This document shows positions 31,835 through 41,597 of a stretch of 64,000 nt of DNA, in pieces. Under the pieces are notes generated by a model, which saw only the letters and a program-made list of their open reading frames with translations, did no database searches and was not told the origin of the DNA. The translations under genes were made by a program, and so were the position numbers. Numbering within the stretch: the first letter of the stretch is position 1; each line of letters begins with the position of its first letter. The stretch spans positions 3,596,001 through 3,660,000 of the forward strand of contig NC_014734.1 of assembly GCF_000183135.1 (NCBI RefSeq). Direction: 5' to 3'. Source of the DNA: Paludibacter propionicigenes WB4 (lineage in GTDB: Bacteria; Bacteroidota; Bacteroidia; Bacteroidales; Paludibacteraceae).

Positions 31835-33046
31835 TTATTTTTTAATAAAATAATAACTTCCATCAATGTCGTTAAATATGATAGTATAGCTACCTTTCTT
31901 AAATGAGATATTTTTACCTTTATATCCACCAATACCAGCTAGTCTATATCTATCGTCACGATGATCTGGACTGGGTGCTCCCCAATCATCTGTCCACGCA
32001 GAATTGGCTCTAAATTTGCAGCCTCCATCACTTGCATTGTCAGCTGCGAATGTGTAAGTAGTGTACCATAAATGACCACCGGCATTTGTATTTGCTGTGA
32101 AAAATTCCTCATTATTGCCACCCCAGTTATCAAAGTCGCCTACTAATCCAATTTTAGCATAGTTGCTTGTTGGTGCTGTAGTTGCTGCAATAGTGAGTTT
32201 ATTATCAATCGAGTTCAACGTTAATGTATACCAACCATCAGCAGCTACTGTTATGTTATCATTTCCATTATATTTCAGCGCTCCGCCAGTCATTGCCCAT
32301 GAAGGTGACCATGCACTAACATCACGAATTAATTTAAAGGAATCTGAAGATTTAATGTACACAGTAGTCGCAAATGTACCATCACCTGTTCCTGGATCAT
32401 AGGATTTACCATTAATTACGCTTAATGGAATTAACGAACTTCCCAAACCGGCTACTGAATTATCCCATTTTCCACCTAAACCAACAATATACCAAGGACG
32501 TAAAGTTACATTATAATAATAATCCAATGGTTCAATATAAGGCTTGATTTTCAGTGAAATTACATTTGAATACAAAGGTTTTACTATTAAACTGTCTTTT
32601 ATAGCAGAGTAACTTGCGTCACTAACATAAGCTTTAAGTCTGACATAAACAGTTTTGAACGACAAAGGTTCTGAAAAGGCACCACCATTAAATGCAATAA
32701 GAGCTTTATTCATTTCTTTCGTGCTTACGCCAACTTTTTCCCCATTAACTGTTGTAGGCAAAGTTTGATATGTTCCTGCTGCAAAGTTAGCATTACCACA
32801 TACTTGAGTAGAGTAAGTAACAGCAGCGGTAAATCCGTAAGCAGGTTGTACGCAAGTAAGTGAATCCAAATCCTTAGATGAATTAGCAACATCCAGTACA
32901 TAATTTGCATAACGAGGTTGATTGAGTTTGAAGCTAAGACTTCCATCAAGCGCCTGACTGTTGATAACAGTGGTTATTTTGTCTTCGCAAGATGTAAACC
33001 CAATCAGGGTGAGCAAAACAATAAATAATATATTATATCTTTTCAT
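31835..33046 (-). CDS. SusE-like outer-membrane starch-binding lipoprotein
   Basis: The 403-residue protein has a short signal and lipobox (GFTSC, Cys20), then a SusE-type N-terminal domain (SLSFKLNQPRYANYVLDVANSSKDLDSLTCVQPAYGF), and two carbohydrate-binding-like modules (YIVGLGGKWDNS and KIGLVGDFDNWGGNNEEFF). Trp residues on these modules likely stack on sugars. It follows susD closely and is followed by the SusF-like gene. Its C-terminal sequence is repeated as a fragment at 30340-30411. Confidence 0.87.
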   Translation of the reverse strand: MKRYNILFIVLLTLIGFTSCEDKITTVINSQALDGSLSFKLNQPRYANYVLDVANSSKDLDSLTCVQPAYGFTAAVTYSTQVCGNANFAAGTYQTLPTTVNGEKVGVSTKEMNKALIAFNGGAFSEPLSFKTVYVRLKAYVSDASYSAIKDSLIVKPLYSNVISLKIKPYIEPLDYYYNVTLRPWYIVGLGGKWDNSVAGLGSSLIPLSVINGKSYDPGTGDGTFATTVYIKSSDSFKLIRDVSAWSPSWAMTGGALKYNGNDNITVAADGWYTLTLNSIDNKLTIAATTAPTSNYAKIGLVGDFDNWGGNNEEFFTANTNAGGHLWYTTYTFAADNASDGGCKFRANSAWTDDWGAPSPDHRDDRYRLAGIGGYKGKNISFKKGSYTIIFNDIDGSYYFIKK

Positions 33047-33082
33047 ATGATTACTTTTTTATTAATTAGAATTTTACAACTA

Positions 33083-34681
33083 TTAGAAACCCGGATTTTG
33101 TTTCAGGTTCGGATTTACATTTAAATCTGTTGCAGGGATAGGGTATAGATTATAAATACTGCTGAATTTTGTTCCGGCAGCTGTACCGCCTTTCCAATCC
33201 CATGTGTAGTCGCTTCCACCATAGTATCCAAAGCGAATAAGGTCTGTACGACGACGACCTTCGAAGTAGAATTCGCGAGACCATTCATCTAAAATTTTAT
33301 CTAAAGTAATACTCGATAAAGCAGGAGCACTTCCGCTTGTTCTGTCGCGCAACTGATTAATTGTAGTAAGAGCTGTTGGAGCATCTCCTAAACGAAATGA
33401 TGCTTCTGCATAAGTAAGATAAGCTTCTGCCAAACGGAAGAGAGGTACATCGGTATCAGTGAATTTTAAATCATTCGACACTTTACCATCTGACCGAACG
33501 TTTGAAAACTTGGTAACCGATAATCCTTGTTTGAAGACCGAATAGTTCAATATCGTCATCGGATCAGTCGATTTGCTGTCGGCTATATCCCAGCCCCAAA
33601 ACATTGCTCTTTTATCTCCGGCAAAGGCTGTCAGTTTAGTTAGATCAGTTCCTACAGGAATTCCATTAGGAAAGAACTTGCGAGCCAATGCGGCACGTGC
33701 ACGATTACCACCCCAACCTTCTGAGGTTCCCCATGCGGGCATTCCCGACGTATGGAAAGAGGCAATCATGAAAAGCGAATTTCCATAACTTTGAGTTTTT
33801 ACGCCATCACATGCTATCGGCAAGATAATTTCCTGAGGAGCTGTGTTTGTTGAAGCATCAAAAGCACCTGCATTGTCGGCCATAAAAAGTTGTGCGTAGC
33901 TTGGATTCAGCTTGTAGCCCGAATCCATCACTTTCTTTGCATAAGTCTTTGCTGCGCTCCAGTTAGCAGTACCGGTATAAACTTCGGCATTCAAATACAT
34001 GCGGGCTAATAACAACCACTCGGCAGCTTGATCTACACGATAGTATGTATTGGTGCGCGGTGCTGCTAAATCAGGTTCAATTGCTTTCAGTTCCTTTTCT
34101 AACCATGCAAATAAGTCGGCACGTCTCATTTGTTTTGGAGGATCAAGAGAAACAACTTCAGTAAATGGCACGTTTCCAAACAAATCCATCAAATAATAAT
34201 AATTCAATGCGCGTAAGAAACGTACTTCAGCACGTTGTTTTACTGTTTTAGTATCGGTTGCACTTGCAGTTTGTTCTAAGAACAGGTTGCAAAGTGATAC
34301 TCCAAAGTAAAAACGGGCATAGATACCGTTTACCTGGTCGTGCGATGCTGTCCATTTATTGAAATTTAGTTCGGGAATACCCGGGTCACCCCACGAACAA
34401 ATAGCCTCATCGGTTGAAAGTTCATTTAAGTTCCATATTAACCTGATAAAAGAAGATGTTCCTTCATCTACTCCTGCTAAGTCGCCTTTACCGGCAGGAC
34501 CCTGTTGTCCCGTAAGTGCCAACGATGCATATACCTTAGCAAATACGGCATCCTGATCAAAAGTTCGAATGGTACTTGGATCAATAGGTGTAACATTCAA
34601 GTCATTCACACACGATGACAGACCGATTGCAATTATAACGGACAAAATCGTGTTTGTTATTTTATTATGTTTTACATTCAT
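33083..34681 (-). CDS. susD: SusD/RagB family glycan-binding lipoprotein
   Basis: The 532-residue lipoprotein (signal ending LSSC, Cys24) has the SusD fold: helical TPR-like pairs (AEVRFLRALNYYYLMDLFGNVPF is the classic SusD segment), and the RagB C-terminal part with RDRTSGSAPALSS, DEWSREFYFEGRRRTDLIRFG and NLYPIPATDLNVNPNLKQNPGF. It caps the SusC pore and holds the glycan. It starts 25 bases after the susC stop, so both are co-translated from one message. Confidence 0.96.
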   Translation of the reverse strand: MNVKHNKITNTILSVIIAIGLSSCVNDLNVTPIDPSTIRTFDQDAVFAKVYASLALTGQQGPAGKGDLAGVDEGTSSFIRLIWNLNELSTDEAICSWGDPGIPELNFNKWTASHDQVNGIYARFYFGVSLCNLFLEQTASATDTKTVKQRAEVRFLRALNYYYLMDLFGNVPFTEVVSLDPPKQMRRADLFAWLEKELKAIEPDLAAPRTNTYYRVDQAAEWLLLARMYLNAEVYTGTANWSAAKTYAKKVMDSGYKLNPSYAQLFMADNAGAFDASTNTAPQEIILPIACDGVKTQSYGNSLFMIASFHTSGMPAWGTSEGWGGNRARAALARKFFPNGIPVGTDLTKLTAFAGDKRAMFWGWDIADSKSTDPMTILNYSVFKQGLSVTKFSNVRSDGKVSNDLKFTDTDVPLFRLAEAYLTYAEASFRLGDAPTALTTINQLRDRTSGSAPALSSITLDKILDEWSREFYFEGRRRTDLIRFGYYGGSDYTWDWKGGTAAGTKFSSIYNLYPIPATDLNVNPNLKQNPGF

Positions 34682-34705
34682 GATTTACAATTTTTTACAG
34701 GTTAA

Positions 34706-37687
34706 TTAAAAATTAAGGCTTAATCCAATCACTGCCATAATAGGGCGTGGGTAGATGTTGTTGTCTACTCCGGTGAAGACTTCAGGGTCTAATCCTTTGT
34801 ATTTTGTAAATACAAATGGATTTTGTACAGTGGCAGATAAACGTCCGCTTGAGATAGCATGGAACAGGTTCTTAAATGTGTATCCAACAGTTATATTGTC
34901 AACACGAACAAACGATGCATTCTGTACATAAAAATCAGAGAAGTACCAGTTTGTTCTTCCTACGAAATTTGTTTCCATAGCCGAAATTGGTTTGTTTACA
35001 AAGAAACCTGAAGTTGACCAAACTCCGCTGGCTCCAACATTAGCTTTGTTGGCTGCAACATCGTTGTACACGTAGTTACCTAAACTGGCTCTTAATGTAA
35101 CTCCAAAATCAAATTCTTTATAAACCAATTTTGACGATAGCCCCATGGTAACATCGGGTGCCGGATTATGATAATAATAACGGTCTGCATCATTTATTTT
35201 TCCATCACCGTTTCTGTCTACATATAACCCTTCAATTGGGTTGTGATTTCTGTCGTAAACCTGTTCGTAGACAAAGAATGAGTAAGCAGGGAATCCAACT
35301 TGATGAACTTCAACATAATTTCCGGTTCCGGAAGAAATATTTCTGTCGGCTACAGGAGTGCTGGCACCCGTACCGGTCAGCTTTGTAATTTTATTATAAT
35401 TGTAGGTCGCATTATAGCTAATGTCCCAGGTCAAATCTTTTGTGGATATGGCTTTACCGGTTAGAGTAAATTCAATACCTTTATTTTCGAGAGATCCGAT
35501 ATTTTGGGTAACAATATTACTAAAGTTGGTACCTGCAGCAACATTCACTCTACTAATCAGATTGTCTGTTGCACGATAATATCCATCAATAGATCCTGTA
35601 ATCCGATTGTTTAGTAACCCCCAATCTATACCTGCGTTGTAGGTTGTAGTTGTTTCCCATTTCAATTTTTTATTGTAAGGGTTTGGTCTGTAAGTCTGAA
35701 TATAATTACCATCAATCGGATATGTTGCTCCTTCAATATTGGTTACATATACTGGAATATAAGGATAATCACCAATATCAGAACCTAAATTTTGTTGGCC
35801 GGTTTCTCCGTAGCCTAAACGAAGCTTTAAATCAGAGAAGATAGTGTTATTTTTCATAAAACCTTCTTCATTTATTTTCCATGCAAAGGCTAGTGAAGGG
35901 AATAAACTGCTTCGGTTTTCTTTTGCAAAGCGTGAAGAGCGATCATTACGAATCGTTGCGGTTAACAAATATCTCTCTAATAGTGTGTAATTAGCTCTAC
36001 CAAAGAAAGAAACTAAGTAACTTTCTGTCTTAAATACATTGTTAGTTGTATTGGTAGTAAGATCCAATGCTGAATAGTGGCTATTTAGACTTCTGTAAAA
36101 ATGTTGCCATTCATATCCTGCCATTACATCAAACTTTTGTACACCAATTTCTTTGGCATAGTTCATATAGTATGATAATGATCTGTTGTATTTGTAGATC
36201 TTTTCGTATCCTGTCCGTCCAACTTGTCCATCGCTGGCATTGGTGGTAGGGATAAACAAGTTTTGTTTACCATCAGATATTTCTGTTCCTAACGATAGAT
36301 GTGCACGTAGTTCGGGTAGGAAATGTACTTTGTAATCAAATTCGGCATTTCCAATAAAGTCTTTCGAGTGTGCAATATCTTTCTTCAGGTTAAGTGTAGC
36401 AAGTGGGTTTGCCACTGATAAAGAATTCCATGTTGTTCCGGTTGTTATCCATTGCCAGTATCCCGCAAATGTTGTTTTGTAGGGTTCCTGAGTTGAAGTT
36501 ACGGGTTGAGTAGGATCCATAGAAGCAGCTGCACCAATTACACCGGTATCTGCATATCTGTTGTTTACATACATACCTTTAGCATTCAACGAAACTTTCA
36601 AATGATCGTCGAAGAATGATGGGTTAAGGTTTACAGAACCTGTGTAACGTTCAAAATTTGATGTTTTTATAATACCATCCTGATTGGTATATCCGAACGA
36701 AGCACGATAGGGCATGTTTTTCAAACCACCCATGATACTGATATTGTGATCGTGGTTGATGGCTGTTTGGTAAATCTGACGTTGCCAGTCTGTACTTTCA
36801 GTGCCTAGTTTAGAAAGAGTTCCTGTTTGTCCAGCATAAAGTTTGTTGGCGTAATCACGAAACTGATTTCCGTTCATAACATCCAACGTCTTGCCAACAA
36901 CGCTCATTGAAACATTTCCATCATACGAAACACGGGGCTTGGCTCCTTTTTCTCCTTTTTTGGTTGTAATAATAATTACACCGTTCGATGCTCTCGAACC
37001 GTAAATGGCAGTAGCAGATGCATCTTTCAGAACAGTAAATGATTCAATATCATTTGGATTGATCGTGCTTAATAAGTTTGATACTCCTTTGATGCCTTCA
37101 TTATCCATTGCTAATCCATCTATCACGATTAACGGATCATTACTTGCATTAAGCGAAGAGCCGCCACGGATACGAATTTTAGCGCCGGCTCCAGGAGCTC
37201 CACCGTCAGATACCACATTTACACCGGCAATTTTTCCGGTAATCATGTCCTGAGCATTGGTGGTAAGTCCCTTGTTGAGTTTGTCGGGTTTGATAGATGT
37301 AAGAGAACCTGTAGCATCATTTTTTTTGACGGTAGCATATCCAATTGCAACTACTTCGCCAAGTGCTATAGCGTCTTCGTGTAGTTGAACTGTAATTTTT
37401 GTTTTTCCTGCCACAGGAACTTCTACAGAAAGATAACCTAAGTATTTAATTACCAAGGTCGCGTTAGGGGATGCAGAGATGGTGAATTCACCGTCCATAT
37501 TGGTGATTACACCTTTTGAGGTGCCTTTTTCCAGGATACTTGCACCGAGAATGGTTTCTCCGGTTTTAGCATCCTTCACAATTCCTGAAACGGAAGTCTG
37601 TTGTGCATTGGCGTTAATTCCAAAAGCTAACATCGCTAAAACGGCTACAAATGCACGTAATTTGAGCTTAAAGTGATTGTACTTCAT
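34706..37687 (-). CDS. susC: SusC/RagA TonB-linked outer-membrane transporter
   Basis: The 993-residue protein has a signal peptide (to about residue 29), a carboxypeptidase-D regulatory-like domain (SVSGIVKDAKTGETILGAS), a TonB box region and plug (GKIAGVNVVSDGGAPGAGAKI, IRGGSSLNASNDPLIVIDG, DPNDIESF-like INPNDIESFTVLKDASATAIYGSRASNGVI), and a long beta-barrel ending in a C-terminal Phe (LSLNF). It imports oligosaccharides across the outer membrane using TonB energy. It is first in the operon, under a clear promoter at 37834-37862. Neighbours point to alpha-glucan as substrate. Confidence 0.96.
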   Translation of the reverse strand: MKYNHFKLKLRAFVAVLAMLAFGINANAQQTSVSGIVKDAKTGETILGASILEKGTSKGVITNMDGEFTISASPNATLVIKYLGYLSVEVPVAGKTKITVQLHEDAIALGEVVAIGYATVKKNDATGSLTSIKPDKLNKGLTTNAQDMITGKIAGVNVVSDGGAPGAGAKIRIRGGSSLNASNDPLIVIDGLAMDNEGIKGVSNLLSTINPNDIESFTVLKDASATAIYGSRASNGVIIITTKKGEKGAKPRVSYDGNVSMSVVGKTLDVMNGNQFRDYANKLYAGQTGTLSKLGTESTDWQRQIYQTAINHDHNISIMGGLKNMPYRASFGYTNQDGIIKTSNFERYTGSVNLNPSFFDDHLKVSLNAKGMYVNNRYADTGVIGAAASMDPTQPVTSTQEPYKTTFAGYWQWITTGTTWNSLSVANPLATLNLKKDIAHSKDFIGNAEFDYKVHFLPELRAHLSLGTEISDGKQNLFIPTTNASDGQVGRTGYEKIYKYNRSLSYYMNYAKEIGVQKFDVMAGYEWQHFYRSLNSHYSALDLTTNTTNNVFKTESYLVSFFGRANYTLLERYLLTATIRNDRSSRFAKENRSSLFPSLAFAWKINEEGFMKNNTIFSDLKLRLGYGETGQQNLGSDIGDYPYIPVYVTNIEGATYPIDGNYIQTYRPNPYNKKLKWETTTTYNAGIDWGLLNNRITGSIDGYYRATDNLISRVNVAAGTNFSNIVTQNIGSLENKGIEFTLTGKAISTKDLTWDISYNATYNYNKITKLTGTGASTPVADRNISSGTGNYVEVHQVGFPAYSFFVYEQVYDRNHNPIEGLYVDRNGDGKINDADRYYYHNPAPDVTMGLSSKLVYKEFDFGVTLRASLGNYVYNDVAANKANVGASGVWSTSGFFVNKPISAMETNFVGRTNWYFSDFYVQNASFVRVDNITVGYTFKNLFHAISSGRLSATVQNPFVFTKYKGLDPEVFTGVDNNIYPRPIMAVIGLSLNF

Positions 37688-37833
37688 GCATTAAGTTTTT
37701 TTAAGGTTGAAACTCGTAATATATTTATAATGAGAAAAAAATAGAAAACAATTTTCATTAATTAAAACAACGTATCTTTTGATTTGTTCGTTGTTGTTAA
37801 TCTTGAATATGTGTTGAGCATTTTTTATGGAGG

Positions 37834-37862
37834 CAAAAATAGATATAGATGTTTATTTGCAA
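37834..37862 (-). promoter_or_regulatory. Promoter of the susC operon
   Basis: On the minus strand the -7 element is TATTTTTG (37834-37841) and a TTG at 37860-37862 lies 18 bases upstream, fitting the Bacteroidota consensus. The leader to susC is about 140 bases. Confidence 0.65.
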
Positions 37863-37895
37863 TCTTTGTTTTATCATTATGACATGAATTTTGAG

Positions 37896-37909
37896 CGCAA
37901 ACGTTTGCG
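37896..37909. promoter_or_regulatory. LacI-family operator in the divergent susC-lacI region
   Basis: CGCAAACGTTTGCG is a perfect 14-bp palindrome with the CG centre and AAACGTTT core typical of LacI/PurR/CcpA-family sites. It lies 34 bases upstream of the susC -33 element and 63 bases upstream of the plus-strand TACTTTTG. Confidence 0.85.
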
Positions 37910-37971
37910 GCGGATATTTAGAATATTACGGCAAATAATTTTTTATTCGAATAATCTATTCTACTTTTGTA

Positions 37972-37979
37972 ATTGAAAT
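37972..37979 (+). promoter_or_regulatory. Probable -7 element of the lacI-MFS-GH65 operon
   Basis: TACTTTTG matches TAnnTTTG, 132 bases upstream of the LacI start at 38112. Confidence 0.55.
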
Positions 37980-38111
37980 CTTATTTTGACTTATTTAAGT
38001 ATCGAACAGCATAATCTATTAATGTTTAAAATACACTTATTTAGGATGTTGTGTTAGTCGGTACTTACTGTGAATTCAGTCAGGGGTTTCTGTAACCGAA
38101 AAATTTATAGC

Positions 38112-39122
38112 ATGAAAAAAACGCAAATTACCATCAAGGATATTGCCAGAGAACTCAATATTTCACCCTCTACAGTTTCTCGTGCGCTAAAGAATCATCC
38201 CGATATCAGTCAGGTTACAAAAGATCTTGTAAACAAGTATGCCAAGGATTTTCATTACAAGCCTAATGCGCTGGCTCTCAGTTTACGAACCAGTAAGAAT
38301 AACACCATTGGTGTGATAGTTCCGGAAATAAACAACTACTTTTTTTCATCCGTACTTTCGGGCATTGAGCAGATCGCCAATCAGGCAGATTATAATGTGA
38401 TTGTTTGTCAGTCGGGCGAAAACTACGAGAAAGAAGTAAGAGACACTAAAGCTCTGATTTCTAGTCGGGTTTCAGGCGTTCTGGCATCGTTGTGTAAACA
38501 TACGACTAACTACGACCATTTTCAGGATATTATTGACAGTGACATTCCACTGGTTTTTTTCGATAGAATTTGCATCGGTATTATTACCGACAGGGTGGTG
38601 GTGGATGACTACGCAGGAGCTTTTGCTGCTGTGGAGTATCTTATTCAGAGTGGGTGCAAGAGAATTGCTTTTTATAGTTCACCTTTTCATCTTGAAATAT
38701 CCAAAAACCGGAAAAACGGATATCTGGACGCACTCCGAAAGTACGGTTTGATGGTGGATGAGTCGTTGATTCGTGTATGTGATACCCGCGAGGAAGCCAT
38801 AATGATTACGCCCGAAATTTTAGACAGACCCGATAGGCCTGATGGATTTTTTGCCATCAATGATCATTGTGCCGCCGGAATAATGTATGCAGTCAAGTCG
38901 GCAAAACTAAAGGTGCCGGATGATATTGCAATTTTTGGTTTCTCCGACGGAGAATTGGCTAAAGCTTGCGATCCAATGCTTAGCACGGTAGAGCAGCATG
39001 GGTTTGAAATGGGGAAAAATGCAGCAACTCTGTTGCTCGACAAAATTGACGGAATAACGCACGGACAGTATACCAATAAAATCGTAAAAACAAATCTGAT
39101 AATAAGAGGATCCACCAAATAA
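38112..39122 (+). CDS. LacI family transcriptional regulator
   Basis: From ATG 38112 (336 residues; an in-frame start 14 codons earlier lacks family support) the protein opens with the LacI HTH, ITIKDIARELNISPSTVSRALKNHPDIS, and hinge helix (KPNALALSLRTSKNNTIGVIVPEI). Residues about 60-330 form the periplasmic-binding-like sensor domain (FFSSVLSGIEQIANQADYNVIVCQSG; DDIAIFGFSDGELAKACDP). By position it controls the sus-type locus; the palindrome at 37896 is the probable site. The ligand is likely maltose or a maltooligosaccharide (inference). Confidence 0.94.
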   Translation: MKKTQITIKDIARELNISPSTVSRALKNHPDISQVTKDLVNKYAKDFHYKPNALALSLRTSKNNTIGVIVPEINNYFFSSVLSGIEQIANQADYNVIVCQSGENYEKEVRDTKALISSRVSGVLASLCKHTTNYDHFQDIIDSDIPLVFFDRICIGIITDRVVVDDYAGAFAAVEYLIQSGCKRIAFYSSPFHLEISKNRKNGYLDALRKYGLMVDESLIRVCDTREEAIMITPEILDRPDRPDGFFAINDHCAAGIMYAVKSAKLKVPDDIAIFGFSDGELAKACDPMLSTVEQHGFEMGKNAATLLLDKIDGITHGQYTNKIVKTNLIIRGSTK

Positions 39123-39129
39123 TTATGTT

Positions 39130-40494
39130 ATGAATACACAATCTCATACCCTGAAAACAAAACCACATTTCAGTTTTTTTCAAATTCTCAGCCTTAGCAT
39201 GGGCTTTCTGGGAATTCAATTTGGCTATGCTTTGCAAAATGCCAATGCAAGTCGTATTCTTCAAACATTTGGTGCTGATATAGAACAGCTTTCGTGGTTC
39301 TGGTTAGCTGCGCCGATAACTGGGATGATTATACAACCGATTATTGGACATTATTCCGATCATACGTGGACTCGGCTGGGTCGTCGTCGTCCGTTTTTCT
39401 TAGCTGGTGCAATTTTGGCTTCAATTGCTTTAGTTTTGATGCCCAATGCTGGTGCTTTTGCCAGCTTTCTGCCGGCAATGTTTATAGGTGCCGGTTTTCT
39501 GATGATCATGGATGCTTCTTTCAATGTAGCAATGGAGCCATTTAGAGCCTTGGTTGCTGATATGCTTCCTGCCGATCAAAGTACGCTTGGTTTCTCGATA
39601 CAGACTTTTTTAATCGGGATAGGTGCAGTGGTAGGTTCTTGGTTGCCGTATGCTCTGGCTCAGTGGTTTGGAATTTCTAAGGTAAATGAAAATGGGGGTA
39701 TCCCTGATAATGTGGTGTTTTCATTTTATATAGGTGCAGCTGTCATGATTATCACGATTCTTTGGACAATATTTACCACCAAAGAATATTCTCCTGAAGA
39801 ATTATCTGCGTTTAATGAAGATAAAGAAATTCATAAAGAAGACAAAAGCCAGTTTTCCGATATCTTCAGAGATTTTGTAGCGATGCCCAAAACAATGAAA
39901 CAATTAGCTCCGGTTCAGTTCTTTTCCTGGATTGCTTTGTTTGGAATGTGGGTATTCACCACGCCAGCCGTTGCTCAGCATGTTTACGGTCTGGCAGTTA
40001 CGGATACAAAATCAGTCACCTATCAGGATGCCGGCAACTGGGTAGGTATTATTTTCGGGGTATACAATGCCGTAGCAATGCTGTATGCTTTAATGCTTCC
40101 TGCAATTGCTCATCAGATTGGACGAAAGCTGACACATAGCCTCTCGCTCACTGCCGGAGCCATAGGTTTGATTTCTATATATTTTATAAGTAATCCTACA
40201 ATTCTTATTGTTTCGATGGTAGGCGTTGGCATGGCTTGGGGAAGTATTTTATCCATGCCTTATGCTATATTGGCACCCGCACTACCAATACGTAAAATGG
40301 GTGTATACATGGGTATTTTTAATATCTTTATTACTGTTCCGCAGATTATCAATGGATTTTTTGGAGGTATGATTATCAAACGTTTTTTCGGCTCACAGGC
40401 AATTTACGCCTTGATTATGTCGGGTGTCTTTTTGCTATTAGCCGCATTGAGTGTCCTTTGGGTAGAAGATAAGCAACGGGATAATGTTCGTTAG
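39130..40494 (+). CDS. MFS sugar transporter, SLC45/maltose type
   Basis: The 454-residue protein has twelve hydrophobic segments and the features of the bacterial SLC45-like/maltose-transporting MFS group: LSMGFLGIQFGYALQNANASRILQ in helix 1, SDHTWTRLGRRRPFF in the first cytosolic loop (the DxxGRR-type A-motif) and NVAMEPFRALVADMLP in the following loop. It starts 8 bases after the LacI stop, so they form one operon. It would bring maltose-type sugars across the inner membrane. Confidence 0.9.
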   Translation: MNTQSHTLKTKPHFSFFQILSLSMGFLGIQFGYALQNANASRILQTFGADIEQLSWFWLAAPITGMIIQPIIGHYSDHTWTRLGRRRPFFLAGAILASIALVLMPNAGAFASFLPAMFIGAGFLMIMDASFNVAMEPFRALVADMLPADQSTLGFSIQTFLIGIGAVVGSWLPYALAQWFGISKVNENGGIPDNVVFSFYIGAAVMIITILWTIFTTKEYSPEELSAFNEDKEIHKEDKSQFSDIFRDFVAMPKTMKQLAPVQFFSWIALFGMWVFTTPAVAQHVYGLAVTDTKSVTYQDAGNWVGIIFGVYNAVAMLYALMLPAIAHQIGRKLTHSLSLTAGAIGLISIYFISNPTILIVSMVGVGMAWGSILSMPYAILAPALPIRKMGVYMGIFNIFITVPQIINGFFGGMIIKRFFGSQAIYALIMSGVFLLLAALSVLWVEDKQRDNVR

Positions 40495-40552
40495 TGCTAT
40501 ATTCTCAGGCTTATTCAGGAATTTTCAGTATAACTAATAATTGACAAAGCTT

Positions 40553-41536
40553 ATGCAAACTGATTCATGGAATATAATTGAAGACGATTTTCAACCAAGC
40601 AAACAACTAGAAAGAGAAATTGCTTTTGGCCTTTCAAACGGTTATATTGCTCAACGTGCTAACTTTGAAGAGTATTATTCCGGCGAAACCCGATTGGGAT
40701 CGTATGTAAATGGAATTTATTCTCAAAATACAGATACGGACGATAGCGGATTGTTGAAGGATGATTGCGGTTTGCTGAAAACGCCAAACTGGTGTGGTAT
40801 AATTGTTAGATTAAACGAAGAAGTTGTAGACTTGGCAACATGGGAGGTGTTGAGCTTTAAAAGTGTGCTGAATATACAAGAGGGAGTTTTGGAGAGATTT
40901 TTCGAGGCAGTTTCACCTCGCAAACATAAGATTGAAGTTACTGTCAAACGCTTTCTGAGTATGGACGAAAGAGAAGTCGCAGCGATAAAGTATTCAGTCA
41001 AATCGATTGATTTTGAGGGACGAATTTCATTCATGCCGGTGATAGACGCCAACGTAATAAATCCAAAGGATAATAATGAGCAATTGTGGAATGTTTTGCA
41101 GGTCAAAACTCAGCAAAATGTTTCATATCTTTGGGCGCAGGTTCGCCATCAAAAGGTTCAATTTTGTGGAGCGCATTCTTATGCATTGTATAAGAATAAT
41201 GAACAGCTAAAAGTGAATCCCACGAAAATAGAAAAGGAGAGAATTGCCGGGTTTAGCATGGGAGCGGATGTGAAAGCAGGAGATACCATTTATATGAACA
41301 AGTACATTGCGATAGCTGATTCGTTGACACGCCCCAACGAAAATCTTCCCGATTATGTTTGTCAATTGGCTCTGAATTCGAAGGAAAAAGGTTGGCAGAA
41401 ATTATTTGAAGAACACTGTGGTGTGTGCGTTGCGCGATGGTTTCAGGCGGGTTTGACTGCTGAAGATAACATTGAGAATCAACAAAATCTTATTCAAGCG
41501 GTGTTTATGAATAATATGAATATTCATTGTAAGTAA
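40553..41536 (+). pseudogene. Truncated GH65 maltose phosphorylase-type gene (N-terminal domain only)
   Basis: From ATG 40553 there are 327 residues. They match the N-terminal beta-sandwich of GH65 phosphorylases (WNIIEDDFQPSKQLEREIAFGLSNGYIAQRANFEEYYSG; GSYVNGIYS) and the linker helix before the catalytic barrel. The reading frame stops where full-length enzymes (about 760-780 residues) go on into the (alpha/alpha)6 barrel: the last residues read DNIENQQNLIQAVFMNNMNI, aligning with the start of the barrel. The catalytic Glu and phosphate site are absent, so no phosphorolysis is expected. The next gene begins 61 bases later. It is third in the LacI-MFS operon. Either a truncated relic or a binding-only protein. 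Confidence 0.8.
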
Positions 41537-41597
41537 ATAGTCCTCAAAGTATTTAAATAGAAGATTTGAAATAAGGAACAAAATTCAGTCACGCGTT

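Noticed and set aside
39130-40494. A second sugar transporter or ABC system in the glucan locus
   Set aside because: Only the one MFS protein is present; other frames there are shadows of its helices.
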